Shown: positions 1 to 9,200 of the stretch, one piece after another
How positions within the stretch are numbered: position 1 is the stretch's first letter
How the letters are laid out: each line of letters opens with the position of its first letter
Assembly (NCBI GenBank): GCA_034231615.1
Contig: CM067316.1
Location: 65,315,853 to 65,379,852, forward strand
Length of the DNA stretch: 64,000 nucleotides
Direction of reading: 5' to 3'
Source: Meghimatium bilineatum
Taxonomy: Eukaryota > Mollusca > Gastropoda > Stylommatophora > Philomycidae
The notes under the pieces: generated by a model
What the model was told of the DNA's origin: nothing
The model's input: the letters and a program-made list of their open reading frames with translations, nothing else
Database searches by the model: none
Translations under genes and position numbers: made by a program

Positions 1-287
1 TGAGCAGCATGACCAGACACACTCTGAACTATGCCTCTGTACCAAGAATCATCGTCAACTGATCGAGCAGCACAGACTGTGCCCTTGCTGACATCTTTCA
101 GCGGCCTAATATCTTGTGTCATGTGCAGACGTGATAGTTCCTCGGACATGATGAGAATCTCATTCACCGACTCCGTATTTTGGCACCAGAAAAGTCCAGG
201 ATTATCCACATAAACAACTGTTGCTTGAAACTCTGCTCCCTCCTCCAACACTTCTTCCTTGAAGCCTCCGCCAAAACCAACACCATT
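1..287 (-). CDS. Tudor gene coding exon 5 (partial)
   Basis: Acceptor ATTTTACATTTCAG ends at 288; the open frame continues beyond position 1. It encodes 95 residues: a Gly-rich start (NGVGFGGGF), a Glu-rich turn, then the N-terminal half of a second extended Tudor domain (FWCQN, LKDVSKGTVCAARS, DDDSWYRGIV). The WYRG here corresponds to the WYRA of the first domain, so the protein has at least two Tudor repeats. Confidence 0.85.
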
Positions 288-3200
288 CTGAAATGTAAAA
301 TATGCAGTTACGTAATATTACATTTTCCCCCATATATAACGTTTTAATATGTGTTTTTTTTCCAGATCTTAACCTTCACCGAGCCTATATCAATCCCAGC
401 CGCAAAGAAACAAAATGGCCGCGCGCGCTTTTGGCAGCCCGGCCCACCCAACAATAATATTGTGAGATTTACACGTACCACAGTCCGTGCACATAACTGG
501 GGACATGCGCAATCGAAGCCGGTACATCCCCCACTTCCGAAATGATCGTTTTTGAGAATGGCTATCTATTCTTAAAAGTTTAAGAGCAATTAATCTGACC
601 ACATCTGTACACCGGTACGATGCCATGATGATGGATCGGTTTTATAGACCTTTATTTCATTGTATTTCGAATAAAATAACATTGAATCGTGGCTTGAATC
701 ATGGATTATTAGGTTATTTAGTTTCACAGCAGTGAATATACAGAATGCCGTGTTGGTTTGGGGACTTGTACGTTTGATATCGAATATTTTGAAGTGGCAG
801 AAAAAATAACTCTAGGCCTAAGCTCAAAGAACGATTTTACTGCAAATCTACATGTTTTATACAGTTCCCCCGGCTATATTTTGATAATTTCGCAGTGAAA
901 GAACATAAATACAACAGATTTGCGTGATTTAGTTTACAGTGTTGCCAAGGAATTCGATATGTAAGGTAAGTTATTCTTTTTTCTTATTATTTTCCTCTTT
1001 ATTTGTTATAAAATATATGTTTGTTGTGAAAAACGTCTTTACCACTTTCTCATACGTCTGGTATCACACACACACACGTACATAAATTACACCAATATAT
1101 GCATAATTTAATTCTTTATTTATATGTGCAAATATTATTTAAATATCTCTAACAACCAAAAAATTATCACATTTTCAAAACAGTCACCATCAATAACGAA
1201 AATTTTCAAAAAAGAATCCGGTGGCAGGGAGACGTTTCATATTTTTTAATCTGGCTTGCTAAAGGTTAAGAACAGTGTTTTCCTCTACACATTTCCTCAA
1301 CATTTTGATAGGATGTGTACACACTAAATTGTAATAACGTAAGATTACATACCCCCCCCCCCTTTACACATAACATTTTGACAGGATGTGTACACACTAA
1401 ACTGTAATAACTTGAGATTACATTATCCCTACACATAACATTTTGACAGAATGTGTACACACTAAACTGTAATAATGTAAGATTACATACCCCTTACACA
1501 TAACATTTTGATATGTGTACACACTAAATTGTAATAACTTGAGATTACATTATCCCTACACATAACATTTTGACAGGATGTGTACACACTAAACTGTAAT
1601 AATTTGAGATTACATTATCCCTACACATAACATGTTAATGGAATCTATTTTCATACTAAATTGCAATATTTATGACATATGAATATCTCCATTTGGTTTC
1701 AATGTCCTGTTGTTTCACATTATACAGTCGAGAGAACAGAATCAGCGGTTTGTGACTGATATTTTGGATCACTGTTTATATATAGGATAGGACGGTCAAG
1801 CTTGTGCCAAAACCTCCTTAATCACACCTTGTGACACATGTGTCCACCCTTCATGCCTCCTTAATCACACCTTTCATGCCAGGGCAGCACAAGCAGGAAC
1901 ATGTTTGGAAGTCAAGTCAATGATGAAGCATCATCCTGCTTGTGGTCAGCTCCATGAGACAACCAGTTATAATAATTGCTTGGAATGCTAAGATTAATAA
2001 GTATCACTTACCTCATCCATGTAGTCGTCTACTCCCGCAACAGCACCAAACAGCTGATTTATGTTTATGTCATCTTCATCATACATCTGCAACAAGTACA
2101 CCTGGAAGACAGAGAATCATGATTTCAAGCCTGGAAGACAGAGAATCATGATTTCAAGCTGACTCTGACATGATTCTGTTTAATCATTGCACTTTCACAT
2201 GTTGATTCTGACATCCAGACAACACAGAGAGATATCTATTACTACAAGAAACTAGATTTGCTTGAGTTTGTACAGTCTCATGCCCTGGCAGAGAGAAATG
2301 TTTGTAGTCTCAGGGCGATCTCTACTTCGGTACAAAAGTATACGTACATGTGATATACATGACTCAGGCATTGATGTGGAATAATGGGAACATGTTGCTA
2401 TGAAGGGAGAAAGACTGCGAATGGTATAAAGACAGAGAGGAGAGTGATAGCACATACATCAAGGGCTGCAATAGAATGTCTCCTAAACAACTTGAAACAT
2501 ATTCCTATTCTTTTTATCCTTTATTTACATTTCATTTTGAATCAGTAATCACCAAAGACTCATGTCAGGCCATTGGCACAAATAAAACGGTGACACTGCT
2601 TATTTCCATTCTCTGGAAATCTAGTAGGACAATTGTCCTGCTACAAGAGATATCCAGCGGGAGTTTAAGAATAAACAATGAACAATAAGTGACCTATTTT
2701 GTTTGACAATCTAAAATGTTGGATGCAAGAAATGAGTTAAAAGTGAGAAAATAGAAAACTGATTTGATCTACCTCATCATTCTCATTGTCATCAACGAAC
2801 ACTGCCCGACATCTCTTGTCAACAACTCTGTCTTCAAACTGGATGATCTGCTCTGGAGTCCAAAAGCCGTGCTGACTGGATACGTTGGCCAGAGAACACC
2901 TTATTATGAAACATATACGTGATTAGTTGTTTGTGAAGCTGTTTTAAACAACTAAAAAAAAATCACTGATTCTATCAATGTTGTGTTTAAACCCTGGCCT
3001 CCTATCCATTAATACTGCATCCCCCAAGGCCCCCCTGGGCAGGTAACATTATCATTAAGTGTTATCTCCATAACCAAGGTTGGCTGCACTTACCCTCAAA
3101 CATCTTCTCGCTCTTGCTTTGGTTGTGCACTTGGCTAGACTGTAACCTTAGTCAAACCGTGTGATGTTTCTCTCCTACTTAAATCTCTTGCTCGCCATCT

Positions 3201-6200
3201 GACTCTAACCTTCAAGTAAGGTCTTCAACAAGATGCCACGTTTTTCAATATGTCCATAATATTTTAATTGTTTGATCTTTATTTCCTTTGATAGTTTTTC
3301 ATGTGAAGTGTTGCTAGAACCTCTTCTTTCGTTTACTTCTCTTCCCATTTTTCTATATATCTGCATCTCAAAGGCATCAATTCTAAGCAAGGACACATAC
3401 ATAGAAACAGATGTGAAATGCATTGCATATACAATATGAGCAATATTATTGCATAACCTTAGATTGTTGCCGATGTACTAGTTGGTCTCAATACATTGGC
3501 AGAAGGCAAATAAACCTGCATGAAATGTACTGCATAGACTATGACATGGTTGTGTTTACTCTCCCTCTGTATGTATCATGATTGTCCCCGAGTGGGACTA
3601 CAACTTTTGATAATATTTTAATTCACCAATTTCAACTATAAAACAATCATCCAATTTCAACACTAAAACAATCATTCAATTCAATTTGCATGTCACCTTT
3701 TAGAACATTCACTATCTATACTTAATTCCATGATCTCCGGAATCGTCTAGCACAAGTTCAATACCTTGCTCTGTTGTTAGCCTTTTAAATATTACCAATT
3801 TTCCACATCGCAATATCATGTACAATGTAGGTGAACGAATGCACATCCTTCATCATAAGTCCCTCCCTATCAATCAATCAAACTTTCATTAAATCATGCA
3901 TCATCAACCATTAGTGTCAAGTTAGAAATGACAAGTTTCATCAACTTTACCTATAGCTCTGTATGGGATACATGATGAGGTCGCCATCAAGTGCCTTGAT
4001 ACGATCATCACTGACATAATCAATGTTACCATAGTCCACAAATTGTACCTCGATCAAACCATTCTTCATTAGACCTGCATAATAAAGTCATGAGATTAAC
4101 TTGGGATAATATTACAAGCCATGAGATTAACTTGTAAAAATATAACAGGGGATGAAATTAACTAGGAATAATGTAACAGTAAAGATGAGGAGAATTTGAA
4201 AAAGAAATAATAATAATGCATTGCTATTAGCATGTCAGAAGTACATGATAATTAATGTACATAAAACAGAAGTTATGAAAATCAGCAAGTCTGCAACACC
4301 AATGGATATAACAATAGATAACACCAAAGTGAAACAGGCCGAAGAATTTAAATATCTAAGCAGCATTTTTTCCGAAAATGGAAGACTAGACAGAGAAATA
4401 GAATTAGGTGCCAAAAACCAACCAACTTTCACCATTACTTCTTCACCCAAATATCAAGATGGAAATAAAAAACAGATATCTACAATTTTTATACCTACAC
4501 TCTGCTACCAATGTCAAATATGGTCTTTAACCTTTAGGCCCCTATGGTCGCAACATTGCGCCTTGCGTTTGCGTCCCACCTTGCCTGTGGTCGCAATCAC
4601 ACGCCTTACGATATCGCTCCATTCCCGAGTACGGAACTTCATGAAGTTAAAGCTTATATGACGTAGAATTCCCGCCACATGAAGCTATGTCACAGTTTAA
4701 AGGTCAAATTCCTTTACTCATTGCGATTGTAAGAGAGAGAAAGCCGGTTGAATTTGTCAACGCATTTCTAGAGCGACTGTAGCCATTTTCCGCCGTATTT
4801 TACTATCACATAGAGTACCGCGTGGCATGGGTAAGTGATCGTGACTACATGTTCTAAATGTTGTTTTTTGTGTTTAATATGTTGTTATTTTATAAGAATG
4901 TGTGTGTATTCATTAAAAAACACAAAAATAATATGTATCGGGGCGACACACGTGTGCATGGACAATAATTACGCTGCGTGTCGGCATAGACCTAGTGTTG
5001 ACTGGGCGGACGTTATATGCGCTTTCTTCACGTTTTATTCGTTTCTTTAGTTCATATTATATTATTTTTGATATAAAACTATATATACAATAAGCATAGC
5101 TATTTATGAGTATTTTATCAATGTTGTCACACGTTGCTCATGTATTAGGGTTGTCAAGAAGATATATTTGCGATTTTGAAAATGGCGTTTTGCGCCCGAA
5201 TTTTCAACTTCACAACTTGCTCACAACTGTTATATACAACAACAACACGATTATATTCACTATTCACTCGTTTATTTAGATGTGCAAAAATTATTTTGAT
5301 ATCTTTTAAAACAAAAAAGTTATGACGTTTTCAAAACACCCACCATCAATAATGCAAATTTTCCCAAAAATAAGTCAGGCCCTGGGGGAAGTTTTGTAAT
5401 TTTAAGCCAGGGTCCTGAAGGTTAACAGCCTCACAGCAAAGGAAAATCGTTACCTGTGAAATGAAGTGTCTGATAAAAGCTAGAATGGTTACTAAACTAG
5501 ATAAAAAAATTAGGAAAAGAGTTAGTATAAAAGTTGGTATAATTAGTTCAATATAATAATATCGAACATATTGAGAGACAGCAAGTAAAATGGTTTGGTC
5601 ACCTTATGAGAATGAAGCCATACCAAATACCAGTAAGAGCATATAACAAAAGAATATCCAGGTGTGAAGCGAAAGGTAGACCTAGTTTGTTTGTTTTGCG
5701 TTCGCTCCATTGTAACCATCATGGATAACCGTGAGATTTCCGCCGGGAGCGTGATTACGTTGTGCCATCATTATGCACCTTGTAGGCCTAGCACATCCGA
5801 TTTCGGCATGCCTTGACAATTCGGGTGGGCTACCCTTAGCCTGTGACAGCCTCTATATGTCTCCAGGCACGCGTAGTGGCGACTCTTCGCCCAGACGATT
5901 TTTGCTCTCGTCTGACACGTACGAAGTGTTCCACTGTCTATGAACTTGCCTCGTGTAATTGGACGTGCTGTGCCCATTGGGTACTGAACCGTTTCTCATC
6001 CGTGAGCCTGGTTCCTTAAGGGGAAGAACTCAACAGAGGAGATGGACCCTAGCTCTTTCGCCCTCTTAGCCGAGGTGTCATTCACCGACATCGTGTACCC
6101 CTTGTCCAAGTTCGAGTCTCACACCACGCGTTTGAGAGCAAGGCGCCCTTGTCCCAATAGCACCTGAGCCCATCAGGTACTGAACCCTTTCTCTCTTCAA

Positions 6201-9200
6201 GTGTATTTCCGGTGTAGGAAAACCTGACAGTAGAGTTGGGCCAGGGCTAAATCGTTGTCCCTTTTGTGCCTGAGCCCATCGGGTACGGAACCCTTTCTCT
6301 CTGCAAGTGTACTTCCGGTATAGGAAGCCTTGACAGTAGAGTTGGGCCAGGACTACCATCGTTGTCCCTTTCTTGCCTAAGCCCATCAGGTACAGAACCC
6401 TTTCTCTTCGCAAGCATATTTCCGGTTTAGGAAGGCTCGACATTAGAGTTGGATTAGGTCTTCTTGCTTTACCAAACGCCAATGAATGGGTGTGGGTCTC
6501 TGCCTGTAAGGAACACAGGTAACTAGAAGCTCGCCTCGAGCTGACGGAGCTTGTAGTTCCCCTTTCCTAGGGACTTTTCACTTTCTATTTGCAGTTTGCA
6601 CTGCCCTCTAGCGCTGTTCTGCCCTTTCATTGTTTCATTGTACTCGGTATGAAATCTATTTGTCTCTCGCCATGCATCTACCTTTGCGTGCATTTTACAT
6701 TGGCCGCCCCTCCAATGTTCGGACTGGACTGACTAGCTTCACTGTATGTCGATAGTGTCGCTGTATGTGGTGATGCTGGTGGTGTCGGAGATATTGTCTG
6801 TCTCTTGTGCAGTCAAATCTCTTTCCATCTGCTACCTCCACATTCTCAGACACGATCCCCAAATGATTTGGCCAGAATCAGCGCGAGCTGCTGTATTTCT
6901 GTTTCCAGGGTGCACCTCGTGGAGGTACATTTGAGATCTTGGTTATCTGCTAACCCTGGGTCCGCCTAGAGCAATGAGTTCCCTTTAAACCCCGGTAGAC
7001 CAAGTAAACGGTGGATATAAAACATCAAGATAACCTTGAACAAACATGGACTAAATGCAACCACAGCGACACATCTGGCCTTAGAACGACAGCTTAAGCT
7101 CCCACCCTTACATTTAATGGCAAGTGGGTGGCATCATTCACCTGGGGATAGACAATAGAACAGTAGATGAGATTAAATAAGTCCAGAACAATGTGGCTTC
7201 GTAGAAGGCAAATGTACCAACAATGCTATATATATTTTGTAAACAATAATAGAGAGGTCTATAGAGGTAAAAAAGTATAGTTATACACATACTAGAGAAT
7301 TTGAACATCAACAGTAAGGATTTAAGAATCATCAAGAACATGTACTGTCAACAAACAGCAGCAATAAGAGTAGGAAATCAATTTGGCCCCTTTCAACTAA
7401 TAAAACAAGGAGGTAGACAGGGATGTGTACTTTTACCAGACCTGTTCTTTTTATACAGTGAAAACATAATGCGCACAATAGTAGATATCCCAGGAATATC
7501 AGTGGGAGGACTTAACATAAATAATTTAAGATATACGGATGATACTGTTCTGATTGCTAAAAGCAAGGAAGACAATCAAGATTTAATTAATGTAGTAGTC
7601 ACAGAAAGTAAAGAGAAAGGCCTCTTCCTAAATATCAAGAAAACAGAAGTAATGGTTATTTCAAAGAAAATACCACAGCTTGCAAGATCAAAGTGAATGA
7701 TATAGTATTAAAACAGGTCCACCAATTCAAGTATTTAGGTACAACGATTACAGCAGATGGAAGAAGTTCAACAGAAATAAGAAGCAGAATAAGGAAGGCA
7801 AAAACAACATTCAGAAAAATGAAAAATATATTGTGTAATATGACATTGTCATTAGGTGAGAAAGAGAGTTCTGCAGTGTTATATAACCCCTATACTAACA
7901 TATGGGTGCGAGTCTTGGACAATAAACAAACTGGAAAGTGGGAGATTGGAGGCAACAGAGATGTGGTTCTACAGTAGAATGCTGATAATACCATGGACTG
8001 CCAGAAAAACTAATGAGTGGAGGTGTTTGTTGAAAGAGTCAAATGTGAGACGGACCTTAATCAATAATATAAGAAAAAAAACAATTTTCTTTTTATTGGC
8101 CACTTCATGAGACAAGGAGGTTTGGAAAACAGTCACAACAGGCAAGATTGAAGGCAACAGAGACAGAGGGCGACAACGTGAGAACATATTAGACAGTTTG
8201 ACAACCTGGCACGGCAAGGAAACAACAACGGTCTTGATACATAATACTGGAGACGGAGAGCTGTGATCGCCTACACCAGGAGGTATGACACCTGATGATA
8301 AGATTCTTCTTCTTTCTGTCCTCATGTACCTTTCAGTGTTGGGAGAGTGAGTGTACGGTCTTTTGTCCTTCTATTTGCCTCTTCCGCTGTTATATTTCCG
8401 AGTGTCTCTAATACACTATCTATCCACTTTTTACGAGGGTGTCCAATAGGTCGACTGTTTTCGTATCATTTGTTAAGTGTTTTTTTTTATAATACTTTGC
8501 TCTTTCTGTCTGGTTATGTGGCCGTACCATTTAATTTGTTGTTTCTGGATGTATTCTATTGCTGACTTGATCCCTAATTGTTTCCTTAGTGTTTCATTCC
8601 TGATTTTGTCTTTCAAGCTAACTCCATTCAAACGTCTCACACATTTCATTTCAGTGGTGCTAATCTTATGTATTGTTCTAGAATCTAATGTCCAAGTTTG
8701 ACACTGATAACACAATGTTGGTAAGAAAATGGTGTTGAAAAGCGCGTTCTTTGTTAGATGATGAGATTAACTAGGAATAATACAGCTAAATAATAATTAC
8801 AATTTTGCTACGTCAAACTTGTGAGGCCATAATTGCAAATAAAATCGTGACACAAAAAGAAAATTGAGCGATCGGGAGGCTAGTAAAACTGTGCATAAAG
8901 TGGCAAAAAAATATAAAACAAGAGTTAAATAGCAGTATTACACTAAACAATGCACAGGATCACTGTTCCGATCAAAACATCTTTATCAAGAGAGGGATGG
9001 ACAAACATAGAATGTAGTTACAAAATAAAGATTAAGTGTTGTATGTGGTCTACTTTTGTTGCATGTGGTTTACGTTTGATTTTGTGGTTCCACTGTTTGC
9101 TTGATAAAGAAATGTAGGTTGAAATATCTCCCCTGTGTAGTGTTCAACGTAAAACTATACAACAACAGGGACTGACAGGTCTGACCAACTGGTCCGGAGG

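Noticed and set aside
4531..5421. Autonomous piggyBac with transposase
   Set aside because: No frame longer than about 75 codons and no transposase motif inside the element.
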